From Candidatus Dormiibacterota bacterium (GTDB lineage Bacteria > Chloroflexota > Dormibacteria > Aeolococcales > Aeolococcaceae): DNA of 10,223 nucleotides. The DNA lies in the NCBI GenBank assembly GCA_955651875.1, contig CATPAP010000086.1:1-10223 (forward strand), in the 5' to 3' direction. Shown one piece after another: positions 1 to 6,060 of this stretch (position 1 is its first letter; the number at the start of each line of letters is the position of its first letter). Both the position numbers and the translations under genes were made by a program. The notes below the pieces were generated by a model. The model was not told where the DNA came from and did not search any database. It saw only the letters and a program-made list of their open reading frames with translations.

Positions 1-771
1 ACCCTGCGCCGAGCGACACCGCGGGCCGGCGACATGGTGGGCGTGATCGCCGGGATGCTCGACGAGGTGCGCAACGGCAGCCCGCTCGACGCCATCGCGG
101 CGGCGGTGCCCGGTCCCTTCGATCGCGAGAAGGGCCAGCTCCTCAACCCGCCGGGGATGTCGGGCGACTGGCACCGCCTCGACGTCGCGTCGCCCCTGCA
201 CGAGCGCTTCGGTTGCCCCGTCATCCTCGAGAACGACGCCAACTGCGCCGCGCTCGCGGAGGCTCAGCTGGGGGCGGGTCGCGGCGCCCGGCTGGTCGTC
301 TACTACACCGTGTCCACCGGGATCGGCAGTGGGACCGTCCGCGACAGCCGGCTCGTCGTCGAGCGCCACGACACCGAGGGCGGCCACCAGGTGCTGTGGC
401 CGGAACGCGCGGGCGGCCCGCCGTGCGACTGCGGCGGGGCCGGCTGCCTCGAGGCCATCGCCAGCGGCCGCGCCATCGCGCGCCGCTTCGGCCGGCCCGC
501 CGAGGAGATCGAGGACCAGTCGGTGTGGGATGACATCGGGGGATGGCTCGGCCTCGCGGTGGTCAACACCACGGCCCTGCTCGACTGCGACCGCGTGGTC
601 TTTGGCGGTGGTGTCGCGAGCGCGCGCTGGGCGCGGATCGAACCGGCCATCACCGCCATGGTCGGCCGGCACCTCAAGCTCCAGCCCGCTCCCGACATCC
701 GCCTGGCGGAGCTCGGCGAGGACCGCAATCTCGCGGGTGCTCTGCTCGTCCTCCAGCAGCGGCCGGGGTGA
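1..771 (+). CDS. ROK-family sugar kinase or regulator, 5' end missing
   Basis: The frame is open from base 1, so the gene begins upstream; 256 residues are present and end at TGA. The C-terminal two thirds of the ROK fold (repressors, ORFs, sugar kinases) are clear. There is a PGP segment near 112-120. ENDANCAALAE (about 229-261) carries the Asp used as general base in sugar phosphorylation. STGIGSG (313-333) is the phosphate-binding loop. A GGH followed by CDCGGAGCLE (424-453) is the His/Cys3 zinc signature of the family, and FGGGVA (601-618) lies near the C terminus. ROK kinases are usually 300-320 residues, so roughly 45-60 residues, including the first ATP-binding DxGGT motif, should lie outside the window. 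Because that end is missing, I cannot tell a hexokinase-type enzyme such as glucokinase from a NagC/Mlc-type repressor with an N-terminal helix-turn-helix. The intact catalytic Asp favours a kinase. The ATG at 34 is only an internal methionine. Confidence 0.9.
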   Translation, partial: TLRRATPRAGDMVGVIAGMLDEVRNGSPLDAIAAAVPGPFDREKGQLLNPPGMSGDWHRLDVASPLHERFGCPVILENDANCAALAEAQLGAGRGARLVVYYTVSTGIGSGTVRDSRLVVERHDTEGGHQVLWPERAGGPPCDCGGAGCLEAIASGRAIARRFGRPAEEIEDQSVWDDIGGWLGLAVVNTTALLDCDRVVFGGGVASARWARIEPAITAMVGRHLKLQPAPDIRLAELGEDRNLAGALLVLQQRPG

Positions 772-802
772 GCGCGGCGGGACCGCAAGTTCGCACGGCC
801 GG

Positions 803-808
803 TACCCT
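803..808 (+). promoter_or_regulatory. Putative -10 hexamer of a leaderless promoter for the DegV gene
   Basis: TACCCT fits a TAnnnT -10 element and ends exactly 6 nt before the GTG at 815. No purine-rich ribosome binding site lies in front of that codon. This is the geometry expected if transcription starts at or within a base or two of the start codon. I see no convincing -35. The same layout recurs before the genes at 1736 (plus) and 4391 (minus). Confidence 0.45.
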
Positions 809-814
809 TGCGCA

Positions 815-1660
815 GTGAGTGCAGTGCACCTCGTCGCTGACAGCACCTGCGACATCTCCGAGGCGGATGCCGCCGCACGCGGCCTCGCCATCGTCCCGCT
901 CAAGGTCATCATCGGCGACGAGGTGTTCGCCGACGGGCGGGACATCGACGCAGCCACGCTGTACTCGCGGATGCGCAGTTCGAGCGTGGTGCCACGCACC
1001 TCTCAGCCCACGCCTGCGGAGTTCGAGGCCACCTTCCGCGAGGTCGATTCCGACGGCCGGGCCATCGTGTGCACGACAATCGCGGCGGAGATGAGCGGGA
1101 CCCACAGCGCCGCCATCCAGGCGCGCGAGGCGCTGCCCGGAATGGACATCCGAATCCTCGACACGCACACCGTCGGCCCCGGTCACCGCCTCATCGTCAA
1201 CGCGGTGCTCGACGCCGCCGCCTCGGGCGCCGATGCCGCCGAGATCGAGGGGCTGGTGGCCGGCATCGCCGCCACCATGCGCCTCGTCTTCACCGTCGAG
1301 AGCCTGGAATACCTGCGCCGCGGCGGGCGCATCGGTGGCGGTCGCGCCTTGCTCGGGTCGGTCCTCAACGTCAAGCCGATTCTCGAGGTCCGCGACGGCA
1401 CCGTCGAGCCGCTCCATCGTGTCCGGACATTTCCCCGCGCGCTTGATCGCATCGTCGAGGAGGTCTCGCGCTCGGCCCAATCCTGGGGCGGACGTGCTCG
1501 GGTCCTGGTGGCCCACGCGGACCAGCGCGAGGCTGGGGCGGAGGTCGCGCGCCGCGTGAGCGAGATCGCCGGTGAGACGGTGGAGCTCATCGATGTGGGC
1601 CCGGTGATCGGCTGCCACGGCGGCCCGGGCGCCGTCGGCGTCGCGTTTCACCGCCGCTGA
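815..1660 (+). CDS. DegV-family fatty-acid-binding protein
   Basis: The product has 281 residues, the normal length for DegV proteins. They bind a long-chain fatty acid between two alpha/beta domains; the FakB branch presents it to the kinase FakA for phosphorylation. Visible motifs are VADSTCDI at residues 7-14, PRTSQPTP at 60-67 (the family's TSQP(S/T)P head-group loop), SGTHSAA at 94-100, GRIGGGRALLGSVLNVKPIL at 171-190, and a C-terminal GPVIGCHGGPGAVGVAF at 262-278. One deviation: the usual DSxxxSMG-type segment reads DTHTVGPGH at 116-124, with Gly in place of the common Ser. The chosen start is GTG 815, which gives MSAVHLVADST; GTG 824 in the same frame is an alternative. The frame stays open upstream to 329, but that is a shadow of the ROK gene. 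The gap to the ROK stop is 43 nt. No FakA-type kinase is present here, so the biochemical partner is unknown. Confidence 0.92.
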   Translation: MSAVHLVADSTCDISEADAAARGLAIVPLKVIIGDEVFADGRDIDAATLYSRMRSSSVVPRTSQPTPAEFEATFREVDSDGRAIVCTTIAAEMSGTHSAAIQAREALPGMDIRILDTHTVGPGHRLIVNAVLDAAASGADAAEIEGLVAGIAATMRLVFTVESLEYLRRGGRIGGGRALLGSVLNVKPILEVRDGTVEPLHRVRTFPRALDRIVEEVSRSAQSWGGRARVLVAHADQREAGAEVARRVSEIAGETVELIDVGPVIGCHGGPGAVGVAFHRR

Positions 1661-1723
1661 GCCGGCGCGCCACACTCACGGCATCGTCAGCTCTCCACGT
1701 GCGGCTGAACCCGCCCCGCGTGC

Positions 1724-1729
1724 CACCAT
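1724..1729 (+). promoter_or_regulatory. Putative -10 hexamer of a leaderless promoter for the zinc-ribbon-like gene
   Basis: CACCAT stands exactly 6 nt before the ATG at 1736, matching TAnnnT at all but the first base. The segment around it resembles the one before the DegV gene: both end in ACC, two or three bases, then TGCGC(A) directly before the start codon. No Shine-Dalgarno is visible. The 75-nt gap 1661-1735 otherwise shows no strong hairpin and no clear -35. Confidence 0.35.
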
Positions 1730-1735
1730 CTGCGC

Positions 1736-2107
1736 ATGCGACCGGGCCATCTCTCCTGCCCCAACAACTGTCCCGAGGGTCGATTCGAGGCGCTGAACGC
1801 CCCGATGTTCGTCGACCGTACCGGACGCTACGCCGGCCACGACGACAGCAGTGCCACCTTCGTGTGCGCGGTCTGCCAGAGCGTCGCCGTCGACGTCGCC
1901 GCCGCGGCGCGGGAGATGCACCGTCGTGGCGAGGAACGGGTGGTCACGCTCACCTGCCCATCGTGCGGAATGCGCTTGCTGCCACCCGAGGACGACCCGA
2001 TGGCCATGCTCATCGAGTGTCCAGCCTGCGAGACGCGCTTCGAGGTCGACGAGGGGACCCCACGCCTGCACGGTGACAGCGACGACGGCGAAGAGAACGA
2101 CGCCTGA
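1736..2107 (+). CDS. Small eight-cysteine protein, putative double zinc ribbon, function unknown
   Basis: The product has 123 residues and I do not recognise its family. Its eight cysteines form four pairs: C8/C12 (CPNNC), C44/C47 (CAVC), C74/C77 (CPSC) and C95/C98 (CPAC). That spacing suggests two zinc-ribbon or rubredoxin-like knuckle sites, one from the first two pairs and one from the last two. Between them, residues 51-66 form an alanine-rich, helix-prone stretch. The C-terminal tail after residue 105 is strongly acidic (DSDDGEEND). There is no signal peptide or membrane segment, so it is probably cytoplasmic. The ATG at 1736 is preferred because it lies just before the first cysteine pair and 6 nt after a -10-like hexamer. 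The gene follows the DegV gene by 75 nt and ends 3 nt before the stop of the convergent oxidoreductase gene. Nucleic-acid binding or a metal-binding accessory role is possible, but nothing here proves either. High GC3 and cysteine conservation within the frame support it as a real gene over the overlapping frames. Confidence 0.75.
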   Translation: MRPGHLSCPNNCPEGRFEALNAPMFVDRTGRYAGHDDSSATFVCAVCQSVAVDVAAAAREMHRRGEERVVTLTCPSCGMRLLPPEDDPMAMLIECPACETRFEVDEGTPRLHGDSDDGEENDA

Positions 2108-2110
2108 TGG

Positions 2111-3547
2111 TCAGCGCGCGCGCGACGCTCGCAGTGTCCGCAGCGCGGACTGCGCCGCCCACCAGCCGCACATGCCGTGCACGCCACCGCCGGGCGGGGT
2201 GGCCGCGCTGCAGATGACGACTCTCGGGTTGGGGGTCGTGTACGGCGGGATTCGAGGAGCCGGGCGAAGGAAGAACTGGGTGAGGCTGAACATGCCCCCG
2301 TTGATGTCACCCCCGGCGAGATTGGGATCACTCGCCTCGAGCGCCGAGGTGTCCATGGCGTGGCGACCCGCGACGACCTCGCGGAAGCCCGGGGCGAACC
2401 GTTCCACTTGTGCCTCGATCCGCGCGGTCATGTCGACGAGCGAGCCGTTGGGGACGTGGCAGTACGCCCACGCCGTGTGCCGTCCCTCCGGCGCGCGCGA
2501 GGGATCGAAGAGCGAGGGCTGCACGAGGAGGACGAAGGGCCGGTCAGCGTGGCGCCCACCGGCAACGGCTGCCTCGGACGCTGCGATCTCATCGAAGCCT
2601 CCACCCAGGTGCACGGTGGCGGCGCGCGCGCAGCGCGGGTCCTTCCACGGGATGGGCCCGTGCAGCGCCCAGTCGAGCTTGAACACACCGGGCCCAAGGC
2701 GGTACCGGCGCAGCCGCCGCCGGTAGCGGGAGGGCAGCGCGTCGGAGCAGATGCGTTCGACATCACGGGGCATGAGATCGAGGAGATACACGCGAGCTGC
2801 CGGCAGCTCGTTGAGGGAGGCCACGGAGCGGCCAGTCTCGACCGTCCCGCCCAGGTCGGCGAGCCGCGCCGCCAGAGCGGTGATGAGGTTGGCGGTGCCA
2901 CCGCGCACGATCGGCCAGCCAGCGACGTGACCGGTCATCGCCATCATCAGGGCGACACTAGAGGTCGCCGGACGTGACAGCGACCTGGTCGAGTGCGCGG
3001 CCAGGCCGGCGAACAGCGCTCGCGCCCTGTTGCCCCGAAACGATGCCCGGGCGAGCGCCGCCGCCGGCAGGAGCGCTGGGATGCCGAAACCGGCCACGAG
3101 CAGCGGATGGCGCGGGGGGCGGATCGGTCCGAGGAACTGGTCGAACAGCGGCTGGGCATGCGCCGCCAGCGGTGTGAAGAGCCGGCGGTACGCGCTGGCG
3201 TCGTCGCCGAGCCCGGCGGCCGTGTCGGTGACGGAGCGCTCGAAGAGGATCGCCTCCTCCCCGTCCAGCGGGTGCGCGGCAGGGACCAGCGGATGCAGGA
3301 ACTCGAGCCCGTACCGCGCCGCGTCGAACTCCCCGAAGAACGGCGAAACCGCGCCGAAGGGGATCACCGCAGCGCCGACGTCGTGCCGGTAACCGGGAAG
3401 CGTCAGCTCGGCGGTGCGGCACGCGCCGCCCAGCTCGTCGGCCGCCTCCACAACCTGGACGGAAAAACCCTGCTGCGCAACGGTGATCGCCGCAGCAAGT
3501 CCGTTGATACCGGCACCGACGACGACGGCATCGTGGACGTAGGTCAT
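2111..3547 (-). CDS. Phytoene-desaturase-like (PYROXD2-like) FAD-dependent oxidoreductase
   Basis: The product has 478 residues, a usual length for this flavoprotein group. The N terminus is an FAD-binding Rossmann fold: VVVGAGINGLAAA at residues 8-20 (GxGxxG), an acidic residue at E34 for the adenosine ribose, and ELGGACRT at 38-45, the second dinucleotide-binding motif of the amine-oxidase/phytoene-desaturase superfamily. WPIVRGGTANLITALAARL (211-229) is the central conserved block. The C-terminal flavin segment GGDINGGMFSLTQFF (412-426) followed by PPGGGVHGMCGWWAA (451-465) resembles PYROXD2-type proteins more than carotenoid crtI enzymes, and no carotenoid genes are nearby. The substrate is unknown. 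The ATG at 3547 starts just before the Rossmann strand, with a GGAG at 3558-3561, ten bases upstream. The frame stays open to 4285, but that part is a shadow of the next gene. It lies 73 nt downstream of the metallophosphoesterase gene on the same strand, so co-transcription is likely. Confidence 0.88.
   Translation of the reverse strand: MTYVHDAVVVGAGINGLAAAITVAQQGFSVQVVEAADELGGACRTAELTLPGYRHDVGAAVIPFGAVSPFFGEFDAARYGLEFLHPLVPAAHPLDGEEAILFERSVTDTAAGLGDDASAYRRLFTPLAAHAQPLFDQFLGPIRPPRHPLLVAGFGIPALLPAAALARASFRGNRARALFAGLAAHSTRSLSRPATSSVALMMAMTGHVAGWPIVRGGTANLITALAARLADLGGTVETGRSVASLNELPAARVYLLDLMPRDVERICSDALPSRYRRRLRRYRLGPGVFKLDWALHGPIPWKDPRCARAATVHLGGGFDEIAASEAAVAGGRHADRPFVLLVQPSLFDPSRAPEGRHTAWAYCHVPNGSLVDMTARIEAQVERFAPGFREVVAGRHAMDTSALEASDPNLAGGDINGGMFSLTQFFLRPAPRIPPYTTPNPRVVICSAATPPGGGVHGMCGWWAAQSALRTLRASRAR
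2130..2154 (+). terminator. Possible hairpin terminator at the convergent junction
   Basis: CGCAG (2130-2134) pairs with CTGCG (2150-2154) and TCCGC (2137-2141) pairs with GCGGA (2145-2149). This gives ten base pairs with a 2-nt bulge and a 3-nt loop, starting 22 nt after the stop of the eight-cysteine gene. No T tract follows on the plus strand, so it is not a canonical intrinsic terminator. It lies inside the last codons of the oxidoreductase gene. It may help end plus-strand transcription or be a chance GC-rich palindrome. Confidence 0.25.
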
Positions 3548-3620
3548 GACGCGCGCGCTCCACGACGGTGCGGGTGCCGTCGAGCGCCGCAGCCACCGCG
3601 GACGGCGTCCTCGTGAGGCG

Positions 3621-4391
3621 TCAGCGTTCCAACGAGGGGAGCAGCGCCACGGTGGCGCCGATCGGACCGAACAGCTCGCCCTCCTCACGTGGCCAGTACC
3701 GCGAGAAGCGGCCGTCGAATCCCCAGAGGCGGCCGTCGTGGTCGACGCTCGGCTGATCCTCCCAGTGCGGGGTGTGGCCGTGGACGAGCCGCCGTGCAGC
3801 GAAATGCTCGAGGTACGTGTCGAGCCGGCGTCGTTCCACGAAGGCGCGGCGGCCGAACAGGGTCCGCACCGCCGTGAAGACGCCGCCGGGCGTTGCCAGC
3901 CACGTGCGCGCGGTGGCATTGACGGCATCCACGCTGTCACCGAGGCCCGCATACATGTCGTCGTCGGTGTGCTGGACGAGGGTTCCATCGGCCAGGAGGA
4001 TGAGGAAGGGGAGCTCGCGCAGCCAGGCCTCGAGGTCGTGATCAGCGGCGACGGCCTCGAGGTCGGCCCAGTCGCCGCGGCGGTGCAGCCACAGCGCCTC
4101 GAGCTCCGCCGGATCGCGGGCGCGCCACGCCTCCGGTGGTTCGACGCCGCGGCGGCGCTCGAGCACGGCGAGCAGGAACAGGTCGTGGTTGCCGAGGACC
4201 GCTCGGCTGTTGCGCCGGGCACGAGCCAGCCGGGCGGCCGCCGCTCCGCCGCCCCGGCCTGGCCTGCCGCCCTGGAAGAAGTCACCGAGGAAAACCGTGT
4301 CGACCTGGTCGTCGGGGTAGGCCTCGAGCGCTTCCTCGAGGCGTTCGACGTCGCCCTGGACGTCGCCGACGATGAGGAGGGGGACGCTCAT
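3621..4391 (-). CDS. Calcineurin-like (PPP/ApaH-like) metallophosphoesterase
   Basis: The product has 256 residues with the motif order of binuclear metallophosphoesterases: GDVQGD at 9-14 (family GDxHG), GDFFQGG at 36-42 (family GDxxDRG), GNHD at 67-70, a metal-ligand candidate H141 in QHTDDD, and GHTPH at 205-209. A late FDGRFSRYW block (225-233) completes the fold. Two deviations stand out. His in the first motif is Gln, as in some ApaH proteins (GDxQG). The DRG of the second motif is QGG, so the Arg that contacts phosphate in PPP enzymes is missing there. It likely hydrolyses a phosphomonoester, phosphodiester or dinucleoside polyphosphate, but the substrate cannot be read from sequence. 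I start at ATG 4391, which begins MSVPLLIVGDVQGD and lies 6 nt after a TATCCT element; the frame is open upstream to 4616 over argH without supporting motifs. It begins 16 nt after the argH stop and precedes the oxidoreductase gene. Confidence 0.87.
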   Translation of the reverse strand: MSVPLLIVGDVQGDVERLEEALEAYPDDQVDTVFLGDFFQGGRPGRGGGAAAARLARARRNSRAVLGNHDLFLLAVLERRRGVEPPEAWRARDPAELEALWLHRRGDWADLEAVAADHDLEAWLRELPFLILLADGTLVQHTDDDMYAGLGDSVDAVNATARTWLATPGGVFTAVRTLFGRRAFVERRRLDTYLEHFAARRLVHGHTPHWEDQPSVDHDGRLWGFDGRFSRYWPREEGELFGPIGATVALLPSLER

Positions 4392-4397
4392 CCAGCG

Positions 4398-4403
4398 AGG
4401 ATA
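4398..4403 (-). promoter_or_regulatory. Putative -10 hexamer of a leaderless promoter for the metallophosphoesterase gene
   Basis: On the minus strand TATCCT lies in the 16-nt gap after argH and ends exactly 6 nt before the ATG at 4391. No Shine-Dalgarno precedes that ATG. This suggests the metallophosphoesterase-oxidoreductase pair can be transcribed independently of the arginine operon. No good -35 is visible at 16-18 nt upstream, which would fall inside the argH 3' end. Confidence 0.45.
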
Positions 4404-4407
4404 GCGG

Positions 4408-6060
4408 TCATCCCTTGGGCTTCCCCGCGCGAGCTCTGCGCTCGGTCGCGTCACGGGCGGCGCGTCGCGGTGAACGCACCGCCGCCCCGACCTCCTTGGC
4501 GACGGCCGGCTGGCGGGCGAGGACGATGACCACCCGGCGCGTCTTGGCGACCAGCGTTGCCGCGCGCACCAGCTGCCGCGACACCATGTGCGGTCCCGGG
4601 GCGCCCGGTGATTCACGGCGGCGCAGCGCGGTGTCGACGTCGAAGAGGTCGACGATGTCGTCGCCGGCGAGGTCGGTCAGCGCGCGCCACTCGGCCACGC
4701 CGAGGTCGCGCAGCGTCCGCCCCTGCGCCTGCGTGGTCCGCACCGCCGATGCAACCACCTGGTGGGCGGCGCGGAAAGCCAGGCCGCGAACCACAAGGTA
4801 CTCCGCGACATCGGTGGCGAGCAGCGCGGGGTCGGAGGCGGCGGCGCGCATGGCACGGCGGTTGAAACGGAGAACGCGGACAATCTCGGTCATCACGACC
4901 ACGGCGGCGAGCGCGGTGTCGACGGCGTCGAACAGGGCCTCCTTGTCCTCCTGCAGGTCGCGGTTGTACGCCAGCGGCAGTCCCTTCAGCATGGTGAGCA
5001 GAGTCGACAGATCGGCGATGGCGCGCGCCGAGCGTCCGCGGACCAGCTCGAGCACGTCTGGATTCTTCTTCTGCGGCATCAGCGACGAACCGGTGGCGTG
5101 CGTATCGGGTAGCTCTGCAAAGCCGACCTCGCTGGACGTCCAGAGAACCACCTCTTCCCCGAGCCGGGAGAGGTGCACCATGGTGAGCGCGCACGCGGCC
5201 GCCAGCTCGACCGCGAAATCGCGGTCGGCGACGGCGTCGAGGCTGTTGGCACTGAGGCTGGCGAAGTTCAGCTCCTGAGCGACACTGCGCCGGTCCAGCG
5301 GCAGCGTCGACCCTGCCAGCGCACCGCTGCCGAGCGGCATGACGTCGGCGCGCTCGTGCGCATCCTCGAAGCGGGCAACGTCGCGCTGCAGCATCTCGAC
5401 ATAGGCGAGCAGGTGATGGGCGAGCGAGATCACCTGGGCGCGCTGGCCGTGCGTGTAGCCCGGCATGACTGTGGCCCGGTGCTGCTGCGCGCGACGCGTG
5501 AGCGCCTCCTGCAGGGTGGCGACAGCGAGCATGAGCTCGCGGCACATGCGCTTGGCGTAGAGGCGCAGGTCGGTGGCCACCTGGTCGTTGCGGCTGCGCC
5601 CGGTGTGCAACCGGCCGGCGACATCGCCGGCAATCTCGAAGGCACGCCGCTCGATCGCGGAGTGGATGTCCTCGTCGCCGGTGGCAAAGGTGAACTCATC
5701 GTGCTCGAACTCGCGACGGATCTCGCGCAGCGCGGTCTCGATGGCACGTGCGTCGCCGCCGGCGACCAGTCCGACTTTGCGGAGCATGTGGAGGTGGGCG
5801 AGAGATCCCTCGATGTCCTCCGCGTACAGCCTGCGGTCCACAGCCACGCTCGTCGTGTACTCCTCGACACGGCGCGACGTCGCTGAGCCGAGCCGGCCCG
5901 ACCACATCTTCGGAGCCGCAGCTGCTTCCGCCGTCACGTCCGGTGAGGTGGCCGCGGACGGCACCGCCCGCGATCGCCCCGCGGCCGGCGGTGCGGCGGC
6001 GACCTCGACCTCCGCGTCGCCCGTCGCACCGGCACCGACGATGCGGATGCCGCGCGCCAT
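4408..6060 (-). CDS. argH: Argininosuccinate lyase with N- and C-terminal extensions
   Basis: The last step of arginine synthesis: argininosuccinate is split to arginine and fumarate by a homotetramer of the fumarase/aspartase superfamily. The core runs from KMWSGRL (residues 51-57, equivalent to the usual MxLWGGRF start) to about residue 504. It contains HTGRSRNDQ at 152-160, GYTHGQRAQ at 201-209 with the catalytic-site His, and the superfamily signature GSSLMPQKKNP at 324-334 with the catalytic Ser loop. The product has 550 residues against about 460-470 usually. About 50 Ala/Pro-rich residues precede the core and a basic tail of about 45 residues follows it, ending in Arg/Lys-rich sequence. 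The start ATG 6060 is favoured because it overlaps the argG stop as TGATG, a coupling arrangement, although no clear Shine-Dalgarno is present. ATG 5907 would give a standard N terminus but also lacks a ribosome site. It is the last arginine gene of the operon. Confidence 0.95.
   Translation of the reverse strand: MARGIRIVGAGATGDAEVEVAAAPPAAGRSRAVPSAATSPDVTAEAAAAPKMWSGRLGSATSRRVEEYTTSVAVDRRLYAEDIEGSLAHLHMLRKVGLVAGGDARAIETALREIRREFEHDEFTFATGDEDIHSAIERRAFEIAGDVAGRLHTGRSRNDQVATDLRLYAKRMCRELMLAVATLQEALTRRAQQHRATVMPGYTHGQRAQVISLAHHLLAYVEMLQRDVARFEDAHERADVMPLGSGALAGSTLPLDRRSVAQELNFASLSANSLDAVADRDFAVELAAACALTMVHLSRLGEEVVLWTSSEVGFAELPDTHATGSSLMPQKKNPDVLELVRGRSARAIADLSTLLTMLKGLPLAYNRDLQEDKEALFDAVDTALAAVVVMTEIVRVLRFNRRAMRAAASDPALLATDVAEYLVVRGLAFRAAHQVVASAVRTTQAQGRTLRDLGVAEWRALTDLAGDDIVDLFDVDTALRRRESPGAPGPHMVSRQLVRAATLVAKTRRVVIVLARQPAVAKEVGAAVRSPRRAARDATERRARAGKPKG

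Noticed and set aside
329..814. A 5' extension of the DegV frame over the end of the ROK gene
   Set aside because: The extension translates to Ser/Ala/Arg-rich sequence with no similarity to DegV, and overlaps the conserved zinc motif region of the ROK gene in another frame.
674..1675. A 333-codon minus-strand frame opposite the DegV gene
   Set aside because: DegV motifs are intact on the plus strand along the same stretch; the minus frame is a shadow.
1661..1735. Possible terminator or riboswitch between the DegV and eight-cysteine genes
   Set aside because: Only 5-bp complementary arms (TCAGC/GCTGA) with a long loop and no T tract were found; too weak to call.
3563..3582. Short inverted repeat CGACGG/CCGTCG just upstream of the oxidoreductase start
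   Set aside because: Six base pairs with an 8-nt loop is common by chance in sequence this GC-rich, and no T tract follows.
3548..4285. A long N-terminal extension that would fuse the oxidoreductase with upstream sequence
   Set aside because: The Rossmann motif begins right after ATG 3547, and the upstream part is an out-of-frame reading of the metallophosphoesterase gene.
3546..4529. A 327-codon plus-strand frame opposite the metallophosphoesterase
   Set aside because: The opposite strand carries all the metallophosphoesterase motifs in order; the plus frame has no recognisable domain.
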